Notes: generated by a model from the sequence alone, not told the origin. A stretch of 64,000 nucleotides of DNA from Thioalkalivibrio versutus (GCF_001999325.1 NZ_MVAR01000015.1:1-64000), one strand, 5' to 3'; positions 39,270 through 48,754 are shown, counted from the stretch's first letter. A program made the numbers and translations.

Positions 39270-40444
39270 TGGAAGCGCCGACGACCGAGCAGGTCATTGC
39301 CGACCGCCGGCACATGGCGCGCGCCCTGAAACTGGCGGACTACGGCCGCTTCACCGCGGATCCGAATCCGCGGGTGGGCTGCGTCATCGTGCGCGACGGC
39401 CGGGAGGTAGGCGCGGGCCTGCACTGGAAGGCCGGCGAGGTGCATGCCGAGGTGAACGCGCTGCAAGCGGCCGGTGAGGCCGTGCAAGGCGCGACCGCCT
39501 ACGTGACCCTGGAGCCCTGCAGTCATCAGGGCCGCACCCCGCCGTGTACCGATGCGCTGATCCGGGCGGGCGTCGCGCGGGTCGTGATCGCGATGCTGGA
39601 TCCGAACCCACAGGTATGCGGGGGCGGGATCGATGCCTTGCAGGCGGCCGGTATCCGGGTCGACAGCGGCGTGCTGGAGGCCGAGGCACGGGCGCTGAAC
39701 CCCGGCTTCGTGCAGCGCATGGAGCAGGGGCGCCCCTGGGTGCGGGTCAAGCTGGCTGCGAGCCTGGACGGGCGGACGGCCATGGCCTCCGGCGAGTCGC
39801 AGTGGATTACCGGCGAGGCGGCGCGGCGCGACGTGCAACTGTGGCGGGCGCGGGCCGGGGCGATCGTCACCGGCAGTGGCACCGTGGTCGGCGATGACCC
39901 GCGCCTGAATGTGCGCATGAAGCCGTTTGATCTGGCTGCCCATGCCGGCTTCCCGGATCACCCGCGTTATCACGATCTGCCGACCCGGCAGCCACTGCGC
40001 GTCATCCTCGATGCGCGCCTGCGCACGCCCCCGGGCTCGCAGATCCTGCGTGACGGGCCGGTCTGGATCCTCACCAGTCCCGATGTGGTGGGCTCGCCTG
40101 CGGCGGATGCCCTGCGCGGCAAGGGTGCCGAGGTGCGGGCCGTGCCGCTGGCGGAGGAATCTGCCGAGGGCGGGCTTGATCTGGGTGCGGTGCTTACGGA
40201 GCTGGGACGGGCAGAGGTCAACGAGCTCCACGTGGAATCCGGACCCGGCCTGGCCGGTGCGCTCGCCCGCGGTGGCTGGGTCGACGAGTGGCTGATCTAC
40301 CAGGCGCCGTTGCTGATGGGCTCCAGCGCCCGTCCCCTGGTGGAGTGGCCACTGGCCCGCATGGCCGAACGCGCCGAACTCGAAGTCATCGACACCCGCT
40401 GGGTCGGCGATACCCTGCGTCTGCTTGCCCGTCCGCGTTCGTAA
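39269..40444 (+). CDS. ribD: Bifunctional riboflavin biosynthesis deaminase/reductase
   Basis: A 391-residue two-domain enzyme for two riboflavin steps. The N-terminal deaminase (about 10-150) has the zinc motifs HAEVNAL and PCSHQGRTPPC. The C-terminal reductase (about 165-390) starts RPWVRVKLAASLDGRTAMAS, with the NADPH region QWITGEAARRD and later LHVESGPGLAGALA. The start codon overlaps the nrdR stop by one base. RibD is separated from ribE by a 361-bp gap with a repeat-bounded element. Confidence 0.97.
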   Translation: MEAPTTEQVIADRRHMARALKLADYGRFTADPNPRVGCVIVRDGREVGAGLHWKAGEVHAEVNALQAAGEAVQGATAYVTLEPCSHQGRTPPCTDALIRAGVARVVIAMLDPNPQVCGGGIDALQAAGIRVDSGVLEAEARALNPGFVQRMEQGRPWVRVKLAASLDGRTAMASGESQWITGEAARRDVQLWRARAGAIVTGSGTVVGDDPRLNVRMKPFDLAAHAGFPDHPRYHDLPTRQPLRVILDARLRTPPGSQILRDGPVWILTSPDVVGSPAADALRGKGAEVRAVPLAEESAEGGLDLGAVLTELGRAEVNELHVESGPGLAGALARGGWVDEWLIYQAPLLMGSSARPLVEWPLARMAERAELEVIDTRWVGDTLRLLARPRS

Positions 40445-40455
40445 GGGCTTGTTTG

Positions 40456-40667
40456 CATCACGAAGCGCACGACGACAGGAAGAGCGGGCAGGGCAAGTAG
40501 CAAGAGCGATCGATAGGAAGACGGGGAGGATGATGGAGCTCGAGGCGCGGCAATCCAACGCCTCGGCTCTGGATAAACCATAGGGCCCCCTGTTCGGCTT
40601 CGTTCTAAGCGCCTTTCGATCTGCAATCGCCATTGACCTGCTTCGTGGCTTCGTGGGCTTCGTGATG
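40456..40667. repeat. Short element with inverted ends, family C
   Basis: A 212-bp stretch bounded by CATCACGAAGCGCACGA (40456-40472) and its inverted near-copy (40651-40667, 16 of 17 bases). The sequence within has no gene. Family C units also occur at 18895-18923. It occupies much of the ribD-ribE gap. No FMN riboswitch consensus is seen in 40445-40805. Confidence 0.6.
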
Positions 40668-40805
40668 GCCCTTGAAGGACTTGCGAGGACCGGCGTTGCC
40701 ACTATAAACGCCCGGGTCGTGGTGCGAATTCATTAGCGTTTCCCTATGATGGGGCGCCTGTGGCCCGGCATTGTGCTCCGGACCCGACCGAACGAGTGGA
40801 CATCC

Positions 40806-41489
40806 ATGTTTACCGGAATCATCGAGACCCTTGGCAGCCTGGAGCGCCTCACCCCCAGCGGGGGCGATGTGCGCTTGCACGTCAATGCGACCGGGATGGA
40901 CCTGTCGGATACCCGCCTGGGGGATTCCATCGCGGTCAACGGCGTCTGCCTGACGGTGACCGATCTGCCGGGTAATGGCTTTGCCGCCGATGTCTCGCGG
41001 GAGTCGCTGGATGTCACCACGCTGGGCCATCTCGGTCCGGGGGATCGGGTGAATCTCGAACGCGCGCTGGCGCTGGGTGATCGCCTGGGCGGGCACATGG
41101 TGTCCGGGCATGTCGACGGTGTAGGCGAAGTCGTGGCGATGGAGCCCGATGCGCGTTCCACCCGCGTGCGTTTTCGCGCGCCGGCCCCGCTGGCCCGCTA
41201 CATCGCGGCCAAGGGCTCGATCACCATCGACGGTACCAGTCTGACGGTGAACCGGGTGGACGGCGCCGAGTTCGAGGTGAACATCATCCCGCATACCTGG
41301 TCGCTGACCCGGTTCGCCGTGTACGCGGTGGGCACACCGGTCAACCTGGAGGTGGACCTGATCGCCCGCTATCTGGAACGCCTGATGCTGGGCGATCGAG
41401 CGGCCGAGCCGGGTACCCAGGCGGGCGATCTGTCCGAGGCCTGGCTGGCCGAGCAGGGCTTTCCCAATCACTCCGGTTCGCGCGACTAA
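40806..41489 (+). CDS. ribE: Riboflavin synthase alpha chain
   Basis: A 227-residue enzyme that dismutates two lumazines into riboflavin and a pyrimidine. It has two similar lumazine-binding repeats, the first beginning MFTGIIETLGSL, with NGVCLTVT and GHMVSGHVDGVGEV. The second has SITIDGTSLTVNRV and NIIPHTW. The frame is open upstream, but the ATG at 40806 gives the invariant MFTGIIE start. It lies 24 bp before ribBA. The tail after residue 200 is slightly long. Confidence 0.97.
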   Translation: MFTGIIETLGSLERLTPSGGDVRLHVNATGMDLSDTRLGDSIAVNGVCLTVTDLPGNGFAADVSRESLDVTTLGHLGPGDRVNLERALALGDRLGGHMVSGHVDGVGEVVAMEPDARSTRVRFRAPAPLARYIAAKGSITIDGTSLTVNRVDGAEFEVNIIPHTWSLTRFAVYAVGTPVNLEVDLIARYLERLMLGDRAAEPGTQAGDLSEAWLAEQGFPNHSGSRD

Positions 41490-41513
41490 CTGCGCGGCCG
41501 AAAGCAGGAATCT

Positions 41514-42620
41514 ATGGAATTTTCCAATACCGAAACCATCCTGGAAGAGCTTCAGGCCGGACGCATGGTGGTCATCGTCGATGACGAGGATCGCGAGAAC
41601 GAAGGCGATCTGCTGATGCTCGCCTCGCACGCGCGCCCGGAAGACATCAACTTCATGGCCAAGTACGGCCGGGGGCTGATCTGCCTGACGCTGACCCGCG
41701 AGCGCTGCAAGCAGCTGGCGCTGCCGTTGATGGTGACCGACACCAACGACGTGCACGGCACCAACTTCACGCTGTCGATCGAGGCGGCCGAGGGCGTGAC
41801 CACCGGCATCTCCGCCTACGATCGCGCGCACACCATCCGCACCGCCGTGGCGCCCAATGCGACGCCCGAGGACATCGTCCAGCCGGGCCACGTGTTCCCG
41901 CTGATGGCGCAGCCGGGCGGGGTGATCGTGCGGGCCGGGCATACCGAGGCCGGCTGTGATCTCGCGCGCCTGGCCGGGGCCGAGCCGGCCGCGGTGATCG
42001 TCGAGATCCTGAACGAGGACGGCAGCATGGCGCGGCGTTCGGATCTCGAACGCTTCTGCGCCGAGCATGACCTGAAGATGGGCACCATCGAGGATCTGAT
42101 CCGCTACCGCATCGAGAACGAGAAGACGGTCCGGCGGGTGTCCGAGCGTCCGTTCCCGACCGAGCATGGCGAGTTTCGCCTGCTGGCGTTCGAGGACGAA
42201 GTGGACCACGAACTGCATTTTGCCCTGGTGCGTGGCGAGCCAAAGCCGGACCAGGACACCCTGGTGCGCGTGCATCTGGAGAGCACGCTGTGCGATACCC
42301 TCGGTTATGCCGGTCCGGATCGTGGCTGGCCGCTGGATGATGCCCTGCGCCGGATCGACGAGGCGGGCGCGGGTGTGGTGGTAGTGCTGCGCAAGCACGA
42401 GAGTGGCAACGCCCTGGCCCAGCGGCTGGAGAATATCGGTCAGCCCGCGCCGGAGGAACGCAGCGGGCGCGAGAACTCCGCCGAATGGCGCATGTACGGG
42501 ATCGGCGCACAGATTCTCGCCGACTGCGGCGTCGGGCGCATGAAGCTGATGTCCGCGCCGAAGCGCTTCCACGGCCTCGGGGGTTTCGGCCTGGAGGTGG
42601 TGGACTACGTCCACGAGTAG
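41514..42620 (+). CDS. ribBA: 3,4-dihydroxy-2-butanone 4-phosphate synthase with degenerate GTP cyclohydrolase II domain
   Basis: A 368-residue protein. Residues 1-205 are an intact RibB domain with [27 protein letters not shown] and [15 protein letters not shown]. This part makes the four-carbon riboflavin precursor. Residues 210-368 align in length with GTP cyclohydrolase II, but the usual zinc and catalytic block with its CxxGDxFxSxRCDC cysteines is replaced by [11 protein letters not shown]. The second activity is therefore unlikely and a separate RibA is expected elsewhere. AGGAA precedes the ATG, and ribH follows after 77 bp. Confidence 0.93.
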   Translation: MEFSNTETILEELQAGRMVVIVDDEDRENEGDLLMLASHARPEDINFMAKYGRGLICLTLTRERCKQLALPLMVTDTNDVHGTNFTLSIEAAEGVTTGISAYDRAHTIRTAVAPNATPEDIVQPGHVFPLMAQPGGVIVRAGHTEAGCDLARLAGAEPAAVIVEILNEDGSMARRSDLERFCAEHDLKMGTIEDLIRYRIENEKTVRRVSERPFPTEHGEFRLLAFEDEVDHELHFALVRGEPKPDQDTLVRVHLESTLCDTLGYAGPDRGWPLDDALRRIDEAGAGVVVVLRKHESGNALAQRLENIGQPAPEERSGRENSAEWRMYGIGAQILADCGVGRMKLMSAPKRFHGLGGFGLEVVDYVHE

Positions 42621-42697
42621 ACCGACGGCGGTGCTACACTAGCGCCATTCGAAAACGGGGCCCGCGGGTCCTTCATCAGCCCAACCGGAAGTTCATC

Positions 42698-43177
42698 ATG
42701 TCCGAGATCAAGACCCTGGAAGGCGTATTCACCGACGCCGCCGACCACCGCTATGGCCTGCTGCTGGCGCGCTTCAACAGCCTGATCGTCGAACGCCTGC
42801 TGGAAGGGGCCGTGGATACCCTGAAGCGTCACGGGGTGCAGGAGACGAACCTGACCATCGCCCGTGTGCCGGGTGCCTATGAACTGCCGCTGGCGGCGCA
42901 GGCCATGGCGCGTTCCGGGCAGTACGACGGCGTGATCGCCCTGGGTTGCGTGATCCGTGGTTCGACGCCGCATTTCGATTACGTCGCGGGCGAGGCGGCC
43001 AAGGGTCTGGCGCAGGTGCAGATGGCGGAGGACCTGCCGATCAGCTTCGGCGTGCTGACCACCGACTCCATCGAGCAGGCGATCGAGCGCGCCGGCACCA
43101 AGGCCGGCAACAAGGGCGCCGATGCCGCCATGGGCGCGATCGAGATGGTCAGCCTGATGCGCCAGCTGCGCGGCTGA
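42698..43177 (+). CDS. ribH: 6,7-dimethyl-8-ribityllumazine synthase
   Basis: A 159-residue subunit that condenses the RibB product with the ribitylamino-uracil to form lumazine. Motifs are [46 protein letters not shown] and [18 protein letters not shown]. The ATG at 42698 gives the normal N terminus. It is in the ribD-ribE-ribBA-ribH order and is followed by nusB, a common arrangement. A TACACT -10-like box (42635) without a good -35 precedes it. Confidence 0.98.
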   Translation: MSEIKTLEGVFTDAADHRYGLLLARFNSLIVERLLEGAVDTLKRHGVQETNLTIARVPGAYELPLAAQAMARSGQYDGVIALGCVIRGSTPHFDYVAGEAAKGLAQVQMAEDLPISFGVLTTDSIEQAIERAGTKAGNKGADAAMGAIEMVSLMRQLRG

Positions 43178-43225
43178 TCCCGCACTGCCTACCCAGTGTT
43201 ATCCGTCCACCCGAACAGGCTTGTC

Positions 43226-43762
43226 GTGACTGAACCCTCTGATCCCCGCCCCGAAGGTAGTGCCCCGCGCAAGGATGCCGATGCCGGCAAGTCCGCTCGG
43301 GCCCGGCGCCCGCGCAGCACGCCCGAGCAGCGGGCGCGGCATGCGCGTTCCTTCGCGCGCCGGCGCGCGATGCAGGCGCTTTATTCCTGGCAGATCACGG
43401 GCGCCCACCCGAAGGACATCCTGGCCGAGTTCCGCGACGATGAGGAACACGCCAAGGCGGATGCCGAGTACTTCCGTGAACTCCTGATCGGCGTGACCGG
43501 CGACCGCGAGGCCCTGGATGCCCGCATGGAGCCGTACCTCGGCCGCCCGCTGGATCAGCTCGATCCGGTGGAGCACGCCCTGCTGTGGTTGGGCCAATGG
43601 GAGTTGGTCGAACGCATGGAGGTGCCCTACCGGGTGGTGATCAACGAGGCCGTCGATCTGGCCAAGCGCTATGGCGCCGAGCAGTCGCATCGCTACATCA
43701 ACGGCGTGCTGGACCGGCTCTCCGCCGACCTGCGCGGCCCCGAGCGCTCCACCCCGCGCTGA
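43226..43762 (+). CDS. nusB: Transcription antitermination factor NusB
   Basis: NusB joins NusE (S10) on boxA RNA to support rRNA antitermination. The core shows RRRAMQALYSWQITG near residue 45, AEYFRELLIGV, LDPVEHALLWLGQWEL and VVINEAVDLAKRYG. Size is 178 residues from the GTG at 43226. Another GTG at 43196 would add ten residues; the later one has a better ribosome-site match. An unusual basic N-terminal extension of about 35 residues (rich in Arg, Pro and Ala) precedes the core. thiL follows after 25 bp. Confidence 0.94.
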   Translation: MTEPSDPRPEGSAPRKDADAGKSARARRPRSTPEQRARHARSFARRRAMQALYSWQITGAHPKDILAEFRDDEEHAKADAEYFRELLIGVTGDREALDARMEPYLGRPLDQLDPVEHALLWLGQWELVERMEVPYRVVINEAVDLAKRYGAEQSHRYINGVLDRLSADLRGPERSTPR

Positions 43763-43787
43763 CCCCGGGCGGGTCAGCACCACGGCC

Positions 43788-44774
43788 ATGGCCGGCCCCG
43801 ATTCCGAATTCGATCTGATCCAGCGCTATTTCGGCACGCCGAGCGCGGGCGCGGTTGCCGATGGCGTGCGTCTGGGCATCGGAGACGATGCCGCCCTGCT
43901 GGCCGTGCGTAGCGGCCACGAATTGGTCGTCACCGTTGATACCCTGGTCGAGGGCACCCACTTCTTTCCTGATCACCCGCCGGCAAGCGCCGGCCACAAG
44001 GCCCTGGCCTCCAATCTCAGTGACCTGGCCGCGATGGGGGCCGAGCCGTTGGGCGCGGTGCTGTCGCTGACCCTGCCGCGTGTGGATCATGACTGGCTGG
44101 CGGGCTTCAGCCACGGCTTTCTGGCGCTGGCCGAGGAGGTCGGGATCCCGCTGGTGGGCGGGGATACCAACCGGGGTCCGCTGGCGATCAGCGTGACGGT
44201 CCTGGGCGAGGTGCCCGCCGGCCAGGCGCTGCGCCGCGAAGGTGCCCGGCCTGGCGATCGCCTGGTGGTTTCCGGTGCGCTGGGCGGAGCGGCCTGCGGT
44301 TTGGCCCACGAGACGCAGCGGCGTGCAGAGGGGAGTCCCGTAGACGCCTCGAGCCCCGCCTGCGCCCGGCTGTTCTGGCCCGCGGCGCGCCTGAGTCTGG
44401 GCCGTGGTCTGCGCAACCGCGCACGGGCCGCCATCGATATCTCCGACGGCCTGCTGGCGGACCTGGGCCATCTGTGTGCCGCCTCGGGTTGCGGTGCGCG
44501 AGTCGACTGGCCCAGCGTCCCGCGCGACCCGCTGCTGGCGGAGGTGTCCGAGCAGCAGGCTCGCTCCTGCGCACTGGGCGGTGGCGAGGACTACGAGCTG
44601 CTGTTCGCCCTCCCGCCGGGGGAGTCGCTGGACCTGCTCGCGTTCAGCGTGGACGTCCCGCTGACTGTGATCGGCGAGTGCACCGAGGGTGCGGAGGTGG
44701 TGGTGGAGGACGCAAACGGGCAACGGCTGGACGTGGCGCGGGCGGGCCACGATCATTTCGCGAACACAGAATAA
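43788..44774 (+). CDS. thiL: Thiamine-monophosphate kinase
   Basis: A 328-residue enzyme that phosphorylates thiamine monophosphate to the active diphosphate. Magnesium and substrate motifs are GIGDDAALLAV, VTVDTLVEGTHFF, GGDTNRGPL, DISDGLLADL and GGGEDYELLFALP. The frame is open upstream, but the ATG at 43788 yields the standard beginning SEFDLIQRYF. It sits between nusB and pgpA, a conserved gammaproteobacterial order. Confidence 0.96.
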   Translation: MAGPDSEFDLIQRYFGTPSAGAVADGVRLGIGDDAALLAVRSGHELVVTVDTLVEGTHFFPDHPPASAGHKALASNLSDLAAMGAEPLGAVLSLTLPRVDHDWLAGFSHGFLALAEEVGIPLVGGDTNRGPLAISVTVLGEVPAGQALRREGARPGDRLVVSGALGGAACGLAHETQRRAEGSPVDASSPACARLFWPAARLSLGRGLRNRARAAIDISDGLLADLGHLCAASGCGARVDWPSVPRDPLLAEVSEQQARSCALGGGEDYELLFALPPGESLDLLAFSVDVPLTVIGECTEGAEVVVEDANGQRLDVARAGHDHFANTE

Positions 44775-44794
44775 AGAATAGGGACAGGGGAGCC

Positions 44795-45316
44795 ATGTCG
44801 GAGCAGAAGATCCGTAATCCGAAGATGCCATCGGTGAAGACCGTGTTCGGCGATCCCATTCACCTGTTGGCGTTCGGCTTCGGCAGTGGCCTGTCGCGCT
44901 GGGCACCGGGTACCACCGGCTCGCTGGGTGCACTGGTGCTGTACTTCGCGATCATGAATTTCCCGGAGTGGGCCTACCTTGCGATCACCGTGGTCGTGGT
45001 GATGGCCGGCTTCCACATCTGTGGCGAAAGTGCGCGCAAGCTGGGCGTGCACGATCATCCCGGCATCGTCTGGGACGAATGGGCCGGCATGCTCATCACG
45101 CTGGCGTTTGCCCCGGCGGGGCTGATGTGGGTGGTCGTCGGCTTCCTGCTGTTCCGGGTGTTCGACATCCTCAAGCCCTGGCCGGCGAACTACTTCGACG
45201 AAAAGTGGCACGACGGCCACGGGATCATGATGGACGACGTCGTGGCGGGCCTGTACGCCGGCTTCGCGCTGGTGATCCTGGGTGGGCTGTTCCAACAGCT
45301 GGTGGTCGAGGCTTAA
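44795..45316 (+). CDS. pgpA: Phosphatidylglycerophosphatase A
   Basis: A 173-residue inner-membrane phosphatase that makes phosphatidylglycerol. It shows FGFGSGLSRWAPGTTGSL, then VWDEWAGMLITL, FRVFDILKPWPANYFD and the C-terminal GIMMDDVVAGLYAGF. Four or so hydrophobic segments are visible. GGGGAG precedes the ATG at 44795. It ends the glyA-to-pgpA run. Confidence 0.97.
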   Translation: MSEQKIRNPKMPSVKTVFGDPIHLLAFGFGSGLSRWAPGTTGSLGALVLYFAIMNFPEWAYLAITVVVVMAGFHICGESARKLGVHDHPGIVWDEWAGMLITLAFAPAGLMWVVVGFLLFRVFDILKPWPANYFDEKWHDGHGIMMDDVVAGLYAGFALVILGGLFQQLVVEA

Positions 45317-45433
45317 GGAGCGCTGAAACGTGTTTCCCTGGACGCGATGGACTTGGCAGAGTCACATGCTGCCGGGAACCATGGGTACGCGCGGACGCCT
45401 CAGGGGCGGGCAATGACGCAAGGAGTGAGTGGC

Positions 45434-45763
45434 ATGAAGTCCCTCTTTCGTTCCCTGACGCAGGTTGCGGTCATGGGCGCCATTCTGGCGTTCGGTGGCG
45501 CGCAGGCTCAGCCGTCGGGCGGACCGCCGCCCGGGTCTCCGGGCGCCAGTGGCGACACGCCCGCGGCGGGCAATGGGCCGCCCGGGCATGGTGGGACCCC
45601 GCCGGGGCAGCGCCGCGGCGACTCGCGTCCCGATCAGCGCCTGGATCTCCCGCGGGCGCCCGGTTCATCCTCGGCGCCGACTCCGGACGATCCGCCGCTG
45701 CCGGACCCGTCCGACCCTCCGAAACCGCCGACGCCACCGGCACCGAACCTGCCAGGGCTTTGA
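45434..45763 (+). CDS. Small exported Pro/Gly-rich protein, unknown function
   Basis: A 109-residue protein. A good ribosome site (AAGGAG) lies eight bases before the ATG at 45434; an in-frame ATG at 45413 is less likely. The N terminus is a signal peptide, MKSLFRSLTQVAVMGAILAF, with cleavage probably after AQA. The mature part is disordered, rich in proline, glycine and aspartate, includes PPGQRRGD, and ends PAPNLPGL. Together with the protein at 49201 it shows the same layout and similar C-terminal DP-rich and NLP segments. No cysteine is present. Its role is unknown. It is convergent with codB with only 7 bp between. Confidence 0.75.
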   Translation: MKSLFRSLTQVAVMGAILAFGGAQAQPSGGPPPGSPGASGDTPAAGNGPPGHGGTPPGQRRGDSRPDQRLDLPRAPGSSSAPTPDDPPLPDPSDPPKPPTPPAPNLPGL

Positions 45764-45770
45764 TCAGTCT

Positions 45771-47039
45771 TCAATCCGCACTTCCCTGGCGCGGGCGCCA
45801 CGCGGCGGGTGAGGCGGGAGCCATCAGGACGGCATAGGCAGCCGTTGCCACGATGACGCCCAGCAGAGGAGGTACCACGGGTGCGTAGTACGCCGCGGCG
45901 GATCCCGCCGCGTACGCCAGCAGGCCGGGCCAGTGGAACCCGGGCAGGCGGGCCGAGCCCAGGCGGGGGTATTGCCCGCGATGGCGCAGCCAGAAGTCGG
46001 CGACGATCACGCCACCGAGCGGCGGGATGAAGGTCCCCAGCAGGATCAGGAACGGCACCAGATAGTCATGCATCCCGGCGACCGCGAGGGCCGTCCCGAT
46101 CGCGGCCCCGAGCACGGTGACCAGCCGCCGGCGCTGGGTGCGCAGCAGATTGCAGCCGGCCACGCCGAAGTTGTAGATGGTGTTGTCCTGGGTGCTCCAG
46201 ATGTTCAGCAGGAGCATCAGTACCGTGATCGTCACGAAGCCCTGCGCCAGCATGACGTGGACGATGTCGGCCTCGTGGTAGATCAGGGCGCCGAGCGCGC
46301 CGGTCAGCACCATTAATCCGTTCCCGAGCACGAAGGCCGCCAGGGTCGCGATGACCGCAATGCGCGGGGTGCGGGCGAAGCGGGTCCAGTTGGTGGCGAG
46401 GGTTGCACCGCCAACAAAGGTGCCGATCACGATGGTGAGGGCGGCGTGGAAATCCATCTCGGTGCGCGGGTCCTGACCAAGCAGGCCGCCGGGGCCGCCG
46501 GCGTCGCCGATCCCGATGAACAGCGTGAACAGGATGAACAGGAGCATGACCGGTACCGCGACGCGGGAAAGCCAGTCGAGACCGCGATAGCCGATCATCG
46601 CGGTGATGCAGAAGGCGAACCCGAATAGCACCATCAGCCCGACTTCCATTGGTTCCGGCAGTGCGGTGGTCTCGACCAGGATGATCGCGACGGTGGCCGT
46701 GCCCCAGGCGTACCAGCCGATCTGGGTGAACGCGAGGATGACGTCGGAGAGTTTGCTGCCCCATTCCCCGAAGCAGAAACGCCCCATCAGGACCGTGTGC
46801 AGTCCGCTCTTGCAGCCGATGTAGGCGAGCGTGGCCGCGTAGGTCCCCAGTAGCAGGTTGCCCAGTGCGATCACCAGCATCAGCTCGCCGAAGCTGAACG
46901 CCAGGCCCAGCGACCCGCCGGCCCACAGGGTCGAGGTAAAGAAGGTGAACCCGAACAGCACCACGGCCATGGACCAGAAGCCCTTGCGGGCATGGTCCGG
47001 TACTTCGCTTAGGGGGTGGTCGTTGTGATTCACGCGCAC
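45771..47039 (-). CDS. codB: NCS1-family cytosine/purine permease (CodB-like)
   Basis: A 422-residue inner-membrane symporter with about twelve hydrophobic segments. It aligns along its length with E. coli CodB. Shared blocks include ARKG near the start, LWAGGSLGLAFSFGELMLVI, IGNLLLG-like LGNLLLGTYAA, and ADIVHVMLAQGF followed by NIWSTQDNTIYNFGVAG. IPPLGGVIVADFWLRHR is near the end. The start appears to be a GTG at 47039, with another at 47033. No cytosine deaminase gene is nearby, so a different nucleobase is possible. It lies 39 bp after the quinone reductase-like gene on the same strand. Confidence 0.87.
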   Translation of the reverse strand: MRVNHNDHPLSEVPDHARKGFWSMAVVLFGFTFFTSTLWAGGSLGLAFSFGELMLVIALGNLLLGTYAATLAYIGCKSGLHTVLMGRFCFGEWGSKLSDVILAFTQIGWYAWGTATVAIILVETTALPEPMEVGLMVLFGFAFCITAMIGYRGLDWLSRVAVPVMLLFILFTLFIGIGDAGGPGGLLGQDPRTEMDFHAALTIVIGTFVGGATLATNWTRFARTPRIAVIATLAAFVLGNGLMVLTGALGALIYHEADIVHVMLAQGFVTITVLMLLLNIWSTQDNTIYNFGVAGCNLLRTQRRRLVTVLGAAIGTALAVAGMHDYLVPFLILLGTFIPPLGGVIVADFWLRHRGQYPRLGSARLPGFHWPGLLAYAAGSAAAYYAPVVPPLLGVIVATAAYAVLMAPASPAAWRPRQGSAD

Positions 47040-47078
47040 GGCCGGTCGGAAGACCGCACGAGTGTACCGGCCACAGGG

Positions 47079-47657
47079 TTACCGTGCCGCGTGTCCGAGC
47101 TCGCGCATCTTCTTCAGCCAGCGTTCGCGGGCGGCGGCATCACCGCCGTTCTGCCCGATCAGGGTGTGGCGGATCGGGCCGAAGCCGCAGAAGCGGAAGA
47201 TGTTGCGTTCCAGGCTCTTCAGGCTGTGGGCGCCATAGAACCAGCGGTAGGCCAGCGCCGGCATGCCCATGGTGACCACGATGCGTACCGAGCGGCCCTT
47301 GAGGCGCGTGTGGCGCACGCGGTTCATGTCGCCATCGCCGACGAATGCCGGGCGCAGGGTCTGTTCCAGGAAGCCCTTGACCAGGGCCGGCATATCGCCC
47401 AGCCAGAGGGGATAGATCAGGACGATGTGGTGGGCGACCTCGATCAGTTCCTGCGCCTCGAGGATCGCGGGCGGAACGGTCTCGTCGACAAACTCGGCCT
47501 GGTTCTTCAGCAGTGGAAAGTCACGGTGGGCAATCGTCAGGGTGTCCACCGCGACGCCGGCTTTCTCGGCCCCTTCGCGGTAGGCATCGGCCAGCGCGTG
47601 GTCGAGGTGGCCTTCGGCCGGGTCGGGGTGTCCCTGAAGGATAAGGATCCGCGTCAT
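47079..47657 (-). CDS. Flavodoxin-fold NAD(P)H:quinone oxidoreductase-like protein
   Basis: A 192-residue flavoprotein of the NAD(P)H dehydrogenase (quinone)/KefF-MdaB fold. MTRILILQGHPDPAEGHLDHALA is the FMN phosphate-binding start. HHIVLIYPLWLGDMPALVKGF follows, and then GMPALAYRWFYGAH. It probably reduces quinones by two electrons, guarding against redox cycling. AGGA precedes the ATG. It is divergent from sbtA and just upstream of codB. Confidence 0.88.
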   Translation of the reverse strand: MTRILILQGHPDPAEGHLDHALADAYREGAEKAGVAVDTLTIAHRDFPLLKNQAEFVDETVPPAILEAQELIEVAHHIVLIYPLWLGDMPALVKGFLEQTLRPAFVGDGDMNRVRHTRLKGRSVRIVVTMGMPALAYRWFYGAHSLKSLERNIFRFCGFGPIRHTLIGQNGGDAAARERWLKKMRELGHAAR

Positions 47658-47806
47658 GCAGCTGTCCTCGTGCCGGGAAGACTTCTCTTCAAGCCTAGAT
47701 TAGATGACGGGGCTTGTTGCGACGCAATGGTTTTCTGCCGGGCGGGTCTCGCCTACGATTAGGGTGCGAGTTGCAGCGCATTGCGGCTTCAGCACACGGA
47801 GGCGAG

Positions 47807-48754
47807 ATGGCATTCGATCCGGTTGTACTGTTCTTCCTGCTGGGCGCCATTGCGGGCCTCGCCAAGTCGGATCTGAAGATCCCGATGGCGATCTACGAGG
47901 CGCTTTCGATCTATCTGTTGCTGGCGATTGGCCTGATGGGCGGGGTCAAGCTGGCCGAGAGCGAGCTGTTGCCCTTGCTGCTGCCGGGGTTGGCGGTGCT
48001 GGCGGTAGGTTCGTTGATCCCGCTGATCGCGTTCCCGGTTCTGCGCTGGGTGGGGCGCATGCCGCGGGCGGACTCGGCCTCGATCGCGGCGCACTATGGC
48101 TCGGTCTCGGTGGTGACCTTCTCGGTCGCCGTGGCCCTGCTGGCTTCGCGCGGGATCGATTACGAAGGTCACATGGTGGTCTTCCTGGTGCTGCTGGAGA
48201 TGCCGGCCCTGATCATCGGCATCCTGCTGGCGCGCATGGGCAGCAAGGGCCCGACGCGCTGGGGCAAGACCATGCACGAAGTGTTTTTCGGCAAGAGTAT
48301 CTTCCTGCTGGCCGGCGGCCTGGTGATCGGTTTCATCGCGGGTCCCGTGCACATCGAGCCGCTGGAGCCGATGTTCTTCGACCTGTTCAAGGGCGTGCTT
48401 GCGCTGTTCCTGCTGGAGATGGGGCTGGTCGCCTCCAGTCGCATCGCCGACGTGCGCCAGTACGGCTTCTTCCTGGTGACCTTCGCGATCGTGATGCCGA
48501 TCGTCTCGGCCGTGCTGGGTACGCTGCTGGGGTATGCGCTGGGCATGTCGATGGGCGGTACGCTGTTGCTGGCGACCCTCTATGCGAGTGCCTCCTACAT
48601 CGCCGCACCGGCGGCCATGCGTATCGCGGTGCCCCAGGCCAATCCGGCGCTTTCGATTGGCGCCTCGCTTGGGGTCACGTTCCCGTTCAATATCTTCCTG
48701 GGTGTACCGCTCTATTTCTGGATGGCCCAGACCCTTTATTCGCTGGGAGGCTAG
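47807..48754 (+). CDS. sbtA: Sodium-dependent bicarbonate transporter SbtA family
   Basis: A 315-residue inner-membrane protein with about ten hydrophobic segments. It matches the SbtA (DUF897) family: FLLGAIAGLAKSDLKIPMAIYE at the start, IGLMGGVKLAES, AHYGSVSVVTFSVAVALL, and SASYIAAPAAMRIAVPQANP near the end. SbtA takes up bicarbonate with sodium and raises inorganic carbon for Rubisco. The ATG at 47807 follows GGAGGCGAG. The PII-like sbtB gene begins four bases after its stop, as in known sbtAB pairs. Confidence 0.92.
   Translation: MAFDPVVLFFLLGAIAGLAKSDLKIPMAIYEALSIYLLLAIGLMGGVKLAESELLPLLLPGLAVLAVGSLIPLIAFPVLRWVGRMPRADSASIAAHYGSVSVVTFSVAVALLASRGIDYEGHMVVFLVLLEMPALIIGILLARMGSKGPTRWGKTMHEVFFGKSIFLLAGGLVIGFIAGPVHIEPLEPMFFDLFKGVLALFLLEMGLVASSRIADVRQYGFFLVTFAIVMPIVSAVLGTLLGYALGMSMGGTLLLATLYASASYIAAPAAMRIAVPQANPALSIGASLGVTFPFNIFLGVPLYFWMAQTLYSLGG

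Noticed and set aside
40445-40805. Possible FMN riboswitch before ribE
   Set aside because: The conserved FMN-element segments were not found; the gap is mainly a repeat-bounded element.
45325-45340. GTGTTTCCCT after pgpA, similar to the end of the MITE
   Set aside because: Only about ten bases match, with no second end nearby.
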